A stretch of 64,000 nt of DNA, taken from assembly GCA_963920705.1 (NCBI GenBank), contig OY987225.1, forward strand, positions 11,132,158 through 11,196,157, in the 5' to 3' direction. This DNA comes from Odiellus spinosus (lineage: Eukaryota > Arthropoda > Arachnida > Opiliones > Phalangiidae). Each line of letters begins with the position of its first letter. Positions within the stretch are counted from its first letter, which is position 1. The notes under the pieces are model-generated. The model made no database searches and was not told where the DNA came from. It was given only the letters and a program-made list of their open reading frames with translations. This document shows, in pieces, positions 12,501-26,642 of the stretch. The position numbers and the translations under genes are program-made.

Positions 12501-15500
12501 AGCGTGATTCGAAAAACGTGATTCGAATAACGTGATTCGAATAGCGTGATTCGAAAAGCGTGATTCGAAAAGCGTGATTCGAAAAACGTGATTCGAAAAA
12601 CGTGATTCGAATAACGTGATTCGAATAGCGTGATTCGAAAAGCGTGATTCGAAAAGCGTGATTCGAAAAACGTGATTCGAAAAACGTGATTCGAAAAACG
12701 TGATTTTAAAAACGTGATTCGAAAAACGTGATTCGAAAAACGTGATTCGAAAAACGTGATTCGAAAAACGTGATTCGAAAAACATGATTCGAAAAACGTG
12801 ATTCGAAAAGCGTGATTCGAAAAGCGTGATTCGAAAAACATGATTCGAAAAGCATGATTCGAAAAGCATGATTCGAAAAGCATGATTCGAAAAGCATGAT
12901 TCAAAAAGCATGATTCGAAAAGCATGATTCGAAAAGCATGATTCGAAAAACGTGATTCGAAAAGCGTGATTCGAAAAACGTGATTCGAAAAACGTGATTC
13001 GAAAAACGTGATTCGAAAAGCGTGATTCGAAAAACGTGATTCGAAAAGCATGATTCGAAAAGCATGATTCGAAAAGCATGATTCGAAAAGCATGATTCGA
13101 AAAGCATGATTCGAAAAGCATGATTCAAAAAGCATGATTCGAAAAGCATGATTCGAAAAGCATGATTCGAAAAGCATGATTCGAAAAGCATGATTCGAAA
13201 AGCATGATTCGAATAGCTTGATTCGAATAGCTTGATTCGAAAAACATGATTCGAATAGCATGATTCGAATAGCATGATTCGAAAAGCGTGATTCGAAAAA
13301 CGTGATTCGAATAACGTGATTCGAATAGCGTGATTCGAAAAACGTGATTCGAAAAACGTGATTCGAAAAACGTGATACGAAAAACGTGATTCCAAAAACG
13401 TGATTCGAAAAGCGTGATTCGAAAAACGTGATTCGAATAACGTGATTCGAATAGCGTGATTCGAAAAGCGTGATTCGAAAAGCGTGATTCGAAAAACGTG
13501 ATTCGAAAAACGTGATTCGAATAACGTGATTCGAATAGCGTGATTCGAAAAGCGTGATTCGAAAAGCGTGATTCGAAAAACGTGATTCGAAAAACGTGAT
13601 TCGAAAAACGTGATTTTAAAAACGTGATTCGAAAAACGTGATTCGAAAAACGTGATTCGAAAAACGTGATTCGAAAAACGTGATTCGAAAAACATGATTC
13701 GAAAAACGTGATTCGAAAAGCGTGATTCGAAAAGCGTGATTCGAAAAACATGATTCGAAAAGCATGATTCGAAAAGCATGATTCGAAAAGCATGATTCGA
13801 AAAGCATGATTCAAAAAGCATGATTCGAAAAGCATGATTCGAAAAGCATGATTCGAAAAGCATGATTCGAAAAGCATGATTCGAAAAGCATGATTCGAAA
13901 AGCATAATTCGAAAAGCATGATTCGAAAAGCATGATTCGAAAAGCATAATTCGAAAAGCATGATTCGAAAAGCATGATTCGAAAAGCATGATTCGAAAAG
14001 CATGATTCGAAAAGCATGATTCGAAAAGCATGATTCGAAAAGCATGATTCGAAAAGCATGATTCGAAAAGCATGATTCGAAAAGCATGATTCGAAAAGCA
14101 TGATTCGAAAAGCATGATTCGAAAAGCATGATTCGAAAGCTTGATTCGAAAAGCATGATTCGAATAGCTTTATTCGAATAGCTTGATTCGAAAGACATGA
14201 TTCGAATAGCATGATTCAAATAGCATGATTCGAAAAGCATGATTCGAAAAACGTGATTCGAATAACGTGATTCGAATAGCGTGATTCGAATAGCGTGATT
14301 CGAAAAACGTGATTCTAAAAACATGATTCGAAAAACGTAATTCGAAAAGCGTAATTCGAAAAGCGTGATTCGAAAAACGTGATTCGAAAAGCGTGATTCG
14401 AAAAACGTGATTCGAAAAACGTGATTCGAAAAGCGTGATTCGAAAAACATGATTCGAAAAGCATGATTCGAAAAGCATGATTCGAAAAGCATGATTCGAA
14501 AAGCATGATTCAAAAAGCATGATTCGAAAAGCATGATTCGAAAAGCATGATTCGAAAAACGTGATTCGAAAAGCGTGATTCGAAAAACGTGATTCGAAAA
14601 ACGTGATTCGAAAAACGTGATTCGAAAAGCGTGATTCGAAAAACGTGATTCGAAAAGCATGATTCGAAAAGCATGATTCGAAAAGCATGATTCGAAAAGC
14701 ATGATTCGAAAAGCATGATTCGAAAAGCATGATTCAAAAAGCATGATTCGAAAAGCATGATTCGAAAAGCATGATTCGAAAAGCATGATTCGAAAAGCAT
14801 GATTCGAAAAGCATGATTCGAATAGCTTGATTCGAATAGCTTGATTCGAAAAACATGATTCGAATAGCATGATTCGAATAGCATGATTCGAAAAGCGTGA
14901 TTCGAAAAACGTGATTCGAATAACGTGATTCGAATAGCGTGATTCGAAAAACGTGATTCGAAAAACGTGATTCGAAAAACGTGATACGAAAAACGTGATT
15001 CCAAAAACGTGATTCGAAAAGCGTGATTCGAAAAACGTGATTCGAATAACGTGATTCGAATAGCGTGATTCGAAAAGCGTGATTCGAAAAGCGTGATTCG
15101 AAAAACGTGATTCGAAAAACGTGATTCGAATAACGTGATTCGAATAGCGTGATTCGAAAAGCGTGATTCGAAAAGCGTGATTCGAAAAACGTGATTCGAA
15201 AAACGTGATTCGAAAAACGTGATTTTAAAAACGTGATTCGAAAAACGTGATTCGAAAAACGTGATTCGAAAAACGTGATTCGAAAAACGTGATTCGAAAA
15301 ACATGATTCGAAAAACGTGATTCGAAAAGCGTGATTCGAAAAGCGTGATTCGAAAAACATGATTCGAAAAGCATGATTCGAAAAGCATGATTCGAAAAGC
15401 ATGATTCGAAAAGCATGATTCAAAAAGCATGATTCGAAAAGCATGATTCGAAAAGCATGATTCGAAAAGCATGATTCGAAAAGCATGATTCGAAAAGCAT
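12500..15500. repeat. Region C1: TTTTAAAAACGTGA cassettes
   Basis: TTTTAAAAACGTGA occurs at 12704, 13614 and 15223. The first two are 910 bp apart. The third lies 1,609 bp further on, which is 115 monomers less one base because of the 13-mer TTCGAAAGCTTGA at 14132-14144. The part 14510-15738 is repeated almost unchanged at 25414-26642, 10,904 bp away across region B2. Boundaries are approximate, set by marker turnover. Confidence 0.75.
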
Positions 15501-18500
15501 GATTCGAAAAGCATAATTCGAAAAGCATGATTCGAAAAGCATGATTCGAAAAGCATAATTCGAAAAGCATGATTCGAAAAGCATGATTCGAAAAGCATGA
15601 TTCGAAAAGCATGATTCGAAAAGCATGATTCGAAAAGCATGATTCAAAAAGCATGATTCGAAAAGCATGATTCGAAAAGCATGATTCGAAAAGCATGATT
15701 CGAAAAGCATGATTCGAAAAACATGATTCGAATAGCATGATTCAAATAGCATGATTCGAAAAGCATGATTCGAAAAACGTGATTCGAATAACGTGATTCG
15801 AATAGCGTGATTCGAATAGCGTGATTCGAAAAACGTGATTCTAAAAACATGATTCGAAAAACGTAATTCGAAAAGCGTAATTCGAAAAGCGTGATTCGAA
15901 AAACGTGATTCGAAAAGCGTGATTCGAAAAACGTGATTCGAAAAGCATGATTCGAAAAGCATGATTCGAAAAGCATGATTCGAAAAGCATGATTCGAAAA
16001 GCATGATTCGAAAAACGTGATTCGAATAACGTGATTCGAATAGCGTGATTCGAATAGCGTGATTCGAAAAACGTGATTCTAAAAACATGATTCGAAAAAC
16101 GTAATTCGAAAAGCGTAATTCGAAAAGCGTGATTCGAAAAACGTGATTCGAAAAGCGTGATTCGAAAAACGTGATTCGAAAAACGTGATTCGAAAAACGT
16201 GATACAAAAAACGTGATTCTAAAAACGTGATTCGAAAAACGTGATTCGAAAAGCGTGATTCGAAAAACGTGATTCGAATAACGTGATTCGAATAGCGTGA
16301 TTCGAAAAGCGTGATTCGAAAAGCGTGATTCGAAAAACGTGATTCGAAAAACGTGATTCGAAAAACGTGATTCGAAAAACGTGATTCGAAAAACGTGATT
16401 CGAAAAACGTGATTCGAAAAACGTGATTCGAAAAACGTGATTCGAAAAACGTGATTCGAAAAACGTGATTCGAAAAACGTGATTCGAAAAACGTGATTCG
16501 AAAAGCGTGATTCGAAAAGCTTGATTCGAAAAACATGATTCGAATAACATGATTCGAATAGCATGATTCGAATAGCATGATTCGAAAAACATGATTCGAA
16601 AAACGTGATTCGAAAAACGTGATTCGAAAAACGTGATTCGAAAAGCGTGATTCGAAAAACGGGATTCGAAAAACGTGATTCGAAAAACGTGATTCGAAAA
16701 GCGTGATTCGAAAAACGTGATTCGAAAAGCATGATTCGAAAAGCATGATTCGAAAAGAATGATTCGAAAAGCATGATTGGAAAAGCATGATTCGAAAAGC
16801 ATGATTCAAAAAGCATGATTCGAAAAGCATGATTCGAAAAGCATGATTCGAAAAGCATGATTCGAAAAGCATGATTCGAAAAGCATGATTCGAATAGCTT
16901 GATTCGAATAGCTTGATTCGAATAGCTTGATTCGAAAAACATGATTCGAATAGCATGATTCGAATAGCATGATTCGAAAAGCGTGATTCGAAAAACGTGA
17001 TTCGAATAACGTGATTCGAATAGCGTGATTCGAAAAACGTGATTCGAAAAACGTGATTCGAAAAACGTGATTCGAAAAGCATGATTCGAAAAGCATGATT
17101 CGAAAAGCATAATTCGAAAAACATGATTCGAAAAGCATGATTCGAAAAGCATGATTCGAAAAGCATGATTCGAAAAGCATGATTCGAAAAGCATGATTCG
17201 AAAAGCATGATTCGAAAAGCATGATTCAAAAAGCATGATTCGAAAAGCATGATTCGAAAAGCATGATTCGAAAAGCATGATTCGAAAAGCATGATTCGAA
17301 AAGCTTGATTCGAAAAGCATGATTCGAATAGCTTTATTCGAATAGCTTGATTCGAAAAACATGATTCGAATAGCATGATTCAATAGCATGATTCGAAAAG
17401 CATGATTCGAAAAACGTGATTCGAATAACGTTATTCGAATAGCGTGATTCGAATAGCGTGATTCGAAAAACGTGATTCTAAAAACATGATTCGAAAAACG
17501 TAATTCGAAAAGCGTAATTCGAAAAGCGTGATTCGAAAAACGTGATTCGAAAAGCGTGATTCGAAAAACGTGATTCGAAAAACGTGATTCGAAAAACGTG
17601 ATACGAAAAACGTGATTCTAAAAACGTGATTCGAAAAACGTGATTCGAAAAGCGTGATTCGAAAAGCGTGATTCGAAAAACGTGATTCGAAAAACGTGAT
17701 TCGAAAAACGTGATTCCAAAAACGTGATTCGAAAAACGTGATTCGAAAAACGTGATTCGAAAAACGTGATTCGAAAAACGTGATTCGAAAAACGTGATTC
17801 GAAAAACGTGATTCGAAAAACGTGATTCGAAAAGCGTGATTCGAAAAGCTTGATTCGAAAAACATGATTCGAATAACATGATTCGAATAGCATGATTCGA
17901 ATAGCATGATTCGAAAAACATGATTCGAAAAACGTGATTCGAAAAACGTGATTCGAAAAACGTGATTCGAAAAGCGTGATTCGAAAAACGTGATTCGAAA
18001 AACGTGATTCGAAAAACGTGATTCGAAAAGCATGATTCGAAAAGCATGATTCGAAAAGCATGATTCGAATAGCTTGATTCGAATAGCTTGATTCGAATAG
18101 CTTGATTCGAAAAACATGATTCGAATAGCATGATTCGAATAGCATGATTCGAAAAGCGTGATTCGAAAAACGTGATTCGAATAACGTGATTCGAATAGCG
18201 TGATTCGAAAAACGTGATTCGAAAAACGTGATTCGAAAAACGTGATTCGAAAAGCATGATTCGAAAAGCATGATTCGAAAAGCATAATTCGAAAAACATG
18301 ATTCGAAAAGCATGATTCGAAAAGCATGATTCGAAAAGCATGATTCGAAAAGCATGATTCGAAAAGCATGATTCGAAAAGCATGATTCGAAAAGCATGAT
18401 TCAAAAAGCATGATTCGAAAAGCATGATTCGAAAAGCATGATTCGAAAAGCATGATTCGAAAAGCATGATTCGAAAAGCTTGATTCGAAAAGCATGATTC

Positions 18501-21500
18501 GAATAGCTTTATTCGAATAGCTTGATTCGAAAAACATGATTCGAATAGCATGATTCAATAGCATGATTCGAAAAGCATGATTCGAAAAACGTGATTCGAA
18601 TAACGTTATTCGAATAGCGTGATTCGAATAGCGTGATTCGAAAAACGTGATTCTAAAAACATGATTCGAAAAACGTAATTCGAAAAGCGTAATTCGAAAA
18701 GCGTGATTCGAAAAACGTGATTCGAAAAGCGTGATTCGAAAAACGTGATTCGAAAAACGTGATTCGAAAAACGTGATACGAAAAACGTGATTCTAAAAAC
18801 GTGATTCGAAAAACGTGATTCGAAAAGCGTGATTCGAAAAGCGTGATTCGAAAAACGTGATTCGAAAAACGTGATTCGAAAAACGTGATTCCAAAAACGT
18901 GATTCGAAAAACGTGATTCGAAAAACGTGATTCGAAAAACGTGATTCGAAAAACGTGATTCGAAAAACGTGATTCGAAAAACGTGATTCGAAAAACGTGA
19001 TTCGAAAAGCGTGATTCGAAAAGCTTGATTCGAAAAACATGATTCGAATAACATGATTCGAATAGCATGATTCGAATAGCATGATTCGAAAAACATGATT
19101 CGAAAAACGTGATTCGAAAAACGTGATTCGAAAAACGTGATTCGAAAAGCGTGATTCGAAAAACGTGATTCGAAAAACGTGATTCGAAAAACGTGATTCG
19201 AAAAGCGTGATTCGAAAAACGTGATTCGAAAAGCATGATTCGAAAAGCATGATTCGAAAAGAATGATTCGAAAAGCATGATTGGAAAAGCATGATTCGAA
19301 AAGCATGATTCAAAAAGCATGATTCGAAAAGCATGATTCGAAAAGCGTGATTCGAAAAACGTGATTCTAAAAACATGATTCGAAAAACGTAATTCGAAAA
19401 GCGTAATTCGAAAAGCGTGATTCGAAAAACGTGATTCGAAAAGCGTGATTCGAAAAACGTGATTCGAAAAACGTGATTCGAAAAACGTGATACGAAAAAC
19501 GTGATTCTAAAAACGTGATTCGAAAAACGTGATTCGAAAAGCGTGATTCGAAAAACGTGATTCGAATAACGTGATTCGAATAGCGTGATTCGAAAAGCGT
19601 GATTCGAAAAGCGTGATTCGAAAAACGTGATTCGAAAAACGTGATTCGAAAAACGTGATTCCAAAAACGTGATTCGAAAAACGTGATTCGAAAAACGTGA
19701 TTCGAAAAACGTGATTCGAAAAACGTGATTCGAAAAACGTGATTCGAAAAACGTGATTCGAAAAACGTGATTCGAAAAGCGTGATTCGAAAAGCTTGATT
19801 CGAAAAACATGATTCGAATAACATGATTCGAATAGCATGATTCGAATAGCATGATTCGAAAAACATGATTCGAAAAACGTGATTCGAAAAACGTGATTCG
19901 AAAAACGTGATTCGAAAAGCGTGATTCGAAAAACGTGATTCGAAAAACGTGATTCGAAAAACGTGATTCGAAAAGCGTGATTCGAAAAACGTGATTCGAA
20001 AAGCGTGATTCGAAAAACGTGATTCGAAAAGCATGATTCGAAAAGCATGATTCGAAAAGAATGATTCGAAAAGCATGATTGGAAAAGCATGATTCGAAAA
20101 GCATGATTCAAAAAGCATGATTCGAAAAGCATGATTCGAAAAGCATGATTCGAAAAGCATGATTCGAAAAGCATGATTCGAAAAGCATGATTCGAATAGC
20201 TTGATTCGAATAGCTTGATTCGAATAGCTTGATTCGAAAAACATGATTCGAATAGCATGATTCGAATAGCATGATTCGAAAAGCGTGATTCGAAAAACGT
20301 GATTCGAATAACGTGATTCGAATAGCGTGATTCGAAAAACGTGATTCGAAAAACGTGATTCGAAAAACGTGATTCGAAAAACGTGATTCGAAAAACGTGA
20401 TTCGAAAAACGTGATTCGAAAAACGTGATTCGAAAAGCATGATTCGAAAAGCATGATTCGAAAAGCATAATTCGAAAAACATGATTCGAAAAGCATGATT
20501 CGAAAAGCATGATTCGAAAAGCATGATTCGAAAAGCATGATTCGAAAAGCATGATTCGAAAAGCATGATTCGAAAAGCATGATTCAAAAAGCATGATTCG
20601 AAAAGCATGATTCGAAAAGCATGATTCGAAAAGCATGATTCGAAAAGCATGATTCGAAAAGCTTGATTCGAAAAGCATGATTCGAATAGCTTTATTCGAA
20701 TAGCTTGATTCGAAAAACATGATTCGAATAGCATGATTCAAATAGCATGATTCGAAAAGCATGATTCGAAAAACGTGATTCGAATAACGTGATTCGAATA
20801 GCGTGATTCGAATAGCGTGATTCGAAAAACGTGATTCTAAAAACATGATTCGAAAAACGTAATTCGAAAAGCGTAATTCGAAAAGCGTGATTCGAAAAAC
20901 GTGATTCGAAAAGCGTGATTCGAAAAACGTGATTCGAAAAACGTGATTCGAAAAACGTGATACGAAAAACGTGATTCTAAAAACGTGATTCGAAAAACGT
21001 GATTCGAAAAGCGTGATTCGAAAAACGTGATTCGAATAACGTGATTCGAATAGCGTGATTCGAAAAGCGTGATTCGAAAAACGTGATTCGAAAAACGTGA
21101 TTCGAAAAACGTGATTCGAAAAGCATGATTCGAAAAGCATGATTCGAAAAGCATAATTCGAAAAACATGATTCGAAAAGCATGATTCGAAAAGCATGATT
21201 CGAAAAGCATGATTCGAAAAGCATGATTCGAAAAGCATGATTCGAAAAGCATGATTCGAAAAGCATGATTCGAAAAGCATGATTCGAAAAGCATGATTCG
21301 AAAAGCATGATTCGAAAAGCATGATTCGAAAAGCTTGATTCGAAAAGCATGATTTGAATAGCTTTATTCGAATAGCTTGATTCGAAAAACATGATTCGAA
21401 TAGCATGATTCAAATAGCATGATTCGAAAAGCATGATTCGAAAAACGTGATTCGAATAACGTGATTCGAATAGCGTGATTCGAATAGCGTGATTCGAAAA

Positions 21501-24010
21501 ACGTGATTCTAAAAACATGATTCGAAAAACGTAATTCGAAAAGCGTAATTCGAAAAGCGTGATTCGAAAAACGTGATTCGAAAAGCGTGATTCGAAAAAC
21601 GTGATTCGAAAAACGTGATTCGAAAAACGTGATACGAAAAACGTGATTCTAAAAACGTGATTCGAAAAACGTGATTCGAAAAGCGTGATTCGAAAAACGT
21701 GATTCGAATAACGTGATTCGAATAGCGTGATTCGAAAAGCGTGATTCGAAAAGCGTGATTCGAAAAACATGATTCGAAAAACGTGATTCGAAAAACGTGA
21801 TTCCAAAAACGTGATTCGAAAAACGTGATTCGAAAAACGTGATTCGAAAAACGTGATTCGAAAAACGTGATTCGAAAAACGTGATTCGAAAAACGTGATT
21901 CGAAAAACGTGATTCGAAAAACGTGATTCGAAAAACGTGATTCGAAAAGCGTGATTCGAAAAGCTTGATTCGAAAAACATGATTCGAATAACATGATTCG
22001 AATAGCATGATTCGAATAGCATGATTCGAAAAACATGATTCGAAAAACGTGATTCGAAAAACGTGATTCGAAAAACGTGATTCGAAAAGCGTGATTCGAA
22101 AAACGTGATTCGAAAAACGTGATTCGAAAAACGTGATTCGAAAAGCGTGATTCGAAAAACGTGATTCGAAAAGCATGATTCGAAAAGCATGATTCGAAAA
22201 GAATGATTCGAAAAGCATGATTGGAAAAGCATGATTCGAAAAGCATGATTCAAAAAGCATGATTCGAAAAGCATGATTCGAAAAGCGTGATTCGAAAAAC
22301 GTGATTCTAAAAACATGATTCGAAAAACGTAATTCGAAAAGCGTAATTCGAAAAGCGTGATTCGAAAACCGTGATTCGAAAAGCGTGATTCGAAAAACGT
22401 GATTCGAAAAACGTGATTCGAAAAACGTGATACGAAAAACGTGATTCGAAAAACGTGATTCGAAAAACGTGATTCGAAAAACGTGATTCGAAAAACGTGA
22501 TTCGAAAAACGTGATTCGAAAAACGTGATTCGAAAAACGTGATTCGAAAAGCGTGATTCGAAAAGCTTGATTCGAAAAACATGATTCGAATAACATGATT
22601 CGAATAGCATGATTCGAATAGCATGATTCGAAAAACATGATTCGAAAAACGTGATTCGAAAAACGTGATTCGAAAAACGTGATTCGAAAAGCGTGATTCG
22701 AAAAACGTGATTCGAAAAACGTGATTCGAAAAACGTGATTCGAAAAGCGTGATTCGAAAAACGTGATTCGAAAAGCATGATTCGAAAAGCATGATTCGAA
22801 AAGAATGATTCGAAAAGCATGATTGGAAAAGCATGATTCGAAAAGCATGATTCAAAAAGCATGATTCGAAAAGCATGATTCGAAAAGCATGATTCGAAAA
22901 GCATGATTCGAAAAGCATGATTCGAAAAGCATGATTCGAATAGCTTGATTCGAATAGCTTGATTCGAATAGCTTGATTCGAAAAACATGATTCGAATAGC
23001 ATGATTCGAATAGCATGATTCGAAAAGCGTGATTCGACAAACGTGATTCGAATAACGTGATTCGAATAGCGTGATTCGAAAAACGTGATTCGAAAAACGT
23101 GATTCGAAAAACGTGATTCGAAAAACGTGATTCGAAAAACGTGATTCGAAAAACGTGATTCGAAAAACGTGATTCGAAAAGCATGATTCGAAAAGCATGA
23201 TTCGAAAAGCATAATTCGAAAAACATGATTCGAAAAGCATGATTCGAAAAGCATGATTCGAAAAGCATGATTCGAAAAGCATGATTCGAAAAGCATGATT
23301 CGAAAAGCATGATTCGAAAAGCATGATTCAAAAAGCATGATTCGAAAAGCATGATTCGAAAAGCATGATTCGAAAAGCATGATTCGAAAAGCATGATTCG
23401 AAAAGCTTGATTCGAAAAGCATGATTCGAATAGCTTTATTCGAATAGCTTGATTCGAAAAACATGATTCGAATAGCATGATTCAAATAGCATGATTCGAA
23501 AAGCATGATTCGAAAAACGTGATTCGAATAACGTGATTCGAATAGCGTGATTCGAATAGCGTGATTCGAAAAACGTGATTCTAAAAACATGATTCGAAAA
23601 ACGTAATTCGAAAAGCGTAATTCGAAAAGCGTGATTCGAAAAACGTGATTCGAAAAGCGTGATTCGAAAAACGTGATTCGAAAAACGTGATTCGAAAAAC
23701 GTGATACGAAAAACGTGATTCTAAAAACGTGATTCGAAAAACGTGATTCGAAAAGCGTGATTCGAAAAACGTGATTCGAATAACGTGATTCGAATAGCGT
23801 GATTCGAAAAGCGTGATTCGAAAAGCGTGATTCGAAAAACATGATTCGAAAAACGTGATTCGAAAAACGTGATTCCAAAAACGTGATTCGAAAAACGTGA
23901 TTCGAAAAACGTGATTCGAAAAGCGTGATTCGAAAAGCTTGATTCGAAAAACATGATTCGAATAGCTTTATTCGAATAGCTTGATTCGAAAAACATGATT
24001 CGAATAGCAT
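15500..24010. repeat. Region B2: expanded GAATGA/TTGG subfamily
   Basis: The TTCGAAAAGAATGA marker recurs at 16749, 19253, 20051, 22193 and 22795. Spacings are 2,504, 798, 2,142 and 602 bp, all multiples of 14 apart from two single-base deletions at 17379 and 18554. Internal duplications include 16219-17376 with 17478-18551, 19367-20104 with 21509-22246 (offset 2,142), and 20108-20734 with 22852-23478 (offset 2,744). A 2,940-bp offset links the stretches starting at 19253 and 22193. Not one TTTTAAAAACGTGA monomer is present. Confidence 0.75.
17379..18566. repeat. 1,175-bp tandem duplication marked by TTCAATAGCATGA
   Basis: The 13-bp monomer TTCAATAGCATGA, a one-base shortening of TTCAAATAGCATGA, occurs at 17379-17391 and 18554-18566 only. 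The 1,175-bp spacing is 84 monomers less one base. GTTATTCGAATAGC follows at 17431 and 18606 in both copies. Sharing a private deletion and a neighbouring private substitution shows direct tandem duplication. Confidence 0.85.
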
Positions 24011-25413
24011 GATTCAAATAGCATGATTCGAAAAGCATGATTCGAAAAACGTGATTCGAATAACGTGATTCGAATAGCGTGATTCGAATAGCGTGATTCA
24101 AAAAACGTGATTCTAAAAACATGATTCGAAAAACGTAATTCGAAAAGCGTGATTCGAAAAACGTGATTCGAAAAGCGTGATTCGAAAAACGTGATTCGAA
24201 AAACGTGATTCGAAAAACGTGATACGAAAAACGTGATTCTAAAAACGTGATTCGAAAAACGTGATTCGAAAAGCGTGATTCGAAAAACGTGATTCGAATA
24301 ACGTGATTCGAATAGCGTGATTCGAAAAGCGTGATTCGAAAAGCGTGATTCGAAAAACGTGATTCGAAAAACGTGATTCGAAAAACGTGATTCGAAAAAC
24401 GTGATTCGAAAAACGTGATTCGAAAAACGTGATTCGAAAAGCGTGATTCGAAAAGCTTGATTCGAAAAACATGATTCGAATAACATGATTCGAATAGCAT
24501 GATTCGAATAGCATGATTCGAAAAACATGATTCGAAAAACGTGATTCGAAAAACGTGATTCGAAAAACGTGATTCGAAAAGCGTGATTCGAAAAACGTGA
24601 TTCGAAAAACGTGATTCGAAAAACGTGATTCGAAAAGCGTGATTCGAAAAACGTGATTCGAAAAGCATGATTCGAAAAGCATGATTCGAAAAGCATGATT
24701 CGAAAAGCATGATTCGAAAAGCATGATTCGAAAAGCATGATTCAAAAAGCATGATTCGAAAAGCATGATTCGAAAAGCATGATTCGAAAAGCATGATTCG
24801 AAAAGCATGATTCGAAAAGCATGATTCGAATAGCTTGATTCGAATAGCTTGATTCGAATAGCTTGATTCGAAAAACATGATTCGAATAGCATGATTCGAA
24901 TAGCATGATTCGAAAAGCGTGATTCGAAAAACGTGATTCGAATAACGTGATTCGAATAGCGTGATTCGAAAAACGTGATTCGAAAAACGTGATTCGAAAA
25001 ACGTGATTCGAAAAACGTGATTCGAAAAACGTGATTCGAATAACGTGATTCGAATAGCGTGATTCGAAAAGCGTGATTCGAAAAGCGTGATTCGAAAAAC
25101 GTGATTCGAAAAACGTGATTCGAATAACGTGATTCGAATAGCGTGATTCGAAAAGCGTGATTCGAAAAGCGTGATTCGAAAAACGTGATTCGAAAAACGT
25201 GATTCGAAAAACGTGATTTTAAAAACGTGATTCGAAAAACGTGATTCGAAAAACGTGATTCGAAAAACGTGATTCGAAAAACGTGATTCGAAAAACATGA
25301 TTCGAAAAACGTGATTCGAAAAGCGTGATTCGAAAAGCGTGATTCGAAAAACATGATTCGAAAAGCATGATTCGAAAAGCATGATTCGAAAAGCATGATT
25401 CGAAAAGCATGAT

Positions 25414-26642
25414 TCAAAAAGCATGATTCGAAAAGCATGATTCGAAAAGCATGATTCGAAAAACGTGATTCGAAAAGCGTGATTCGAAAAACGTGATTCG
25501 AAAAACGTGATTCGAAAAACGTGATTCGAAAAGCGTGATTCGAAAAACGTGATTCGAAAAGCATGATTCGAAAAGCATGATTCGAAAAGCATGATTCGAA
25601 AAGCATGATTCGAAAAGCATGATTCGAAAAGCATGATTCAAAAAGCATGATTCGAAAAGCATGATTCGAAAAGCATGATTCGAAAAGCATGATTCGAAAA
25701 GCATGATTCGAAAAGCATGATTCGAATAGCTTGATTCGAATAGCTTGATTCGAAAAACATGATTCGAATAGCATGATTCGAATAGCATGATTCGAAAAGC
25801 GTGATTCGAAAAACGTGATTCGAATAACGTGATTCGAATAGCGTGATTCGAAAAACGTGATTCGAAAAACGTGATTCGAAAAACGTGATACGAAAAACGT
25901 GATTCCAAAAACGTGATTCGAAAAGCGTGATTCGAAAAACGTGATTCGAATAACGTGATTCGAATAGCGTGATTCGAAAAGCGTGATTCGAAAAGCGTGA
26001 TTCGAAAAACGTGATTCGAAAAACGTGATTCGAATAACGTGATTCGAATAGCGTGATTCGAAAAGCGTGATTCGAAAAGCGTGATTCGAAAAACGTGATT
26101 CGAAAAACGTGATTCGAAAAACGTGATTTTAAAAACGTGATTCGAAAAACGTGATTCGAAAAACGTGATTCGAAAAACGTGATTCGAAAAACGTGATTCG
26201 AAAAACATGATTCGAAAAACGTGATTCGAAAAGCGTGATTCGAAAAGCGTGATTCGAAAAACATGATTCGAAAAGCATGATTCGAAAAGCATGATTCGAA
26301 AAGCATGATTCGAAAAGCATGATTCAAAAAGCATGATTCGAAAAGCATGATTCGAAAAGCATGATTCGAAAAGCATGATTCGAAAAGCATGATTCGAAAA
26401 GCATGATTCGAAAAGCATAATTCGAAAAGCATGATTCGAAAAGCATGATTCGAAAAGCATAATTCGAAAAGCATGATTCGAAAAGCATGATTCGAAAAGC
26501 ATGATTCGAAAAGCATGATTCGAAAAGCATGATTCGAAAAGCATGATTCGAAAAGCATGATTCGAAAAGCATGATTCGAAAAGCATGATTCAAAAAGCAT
26601 GATTCGAAAAGCATGATTCGAAAAGCATGATTCGAAAAGCAT
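25414..26642. repeat. Cassette shared with 14510-15738 (10.9 kb away)
   Basis: This stretch matches 14510-15738 at a constant offset of 10,904 bp, which is 779 monomers less the two 13-mers lying between. Within 14734-15738 and 25638-26642 the decoded monomer series agree over the full length as far as I could follow by eye. The copies are separated by region B2, so either B2 was inserted into a former tandem pair or the cassette was copied at a distance. Confidence 0.8.

Noticed and set aside
18606..23324. 1,572-codon - strand open frame in region B2
   Set aside because: Same reasoning. It crosses several duplication units and simply lacks stop-creating variants in one of the three frames.
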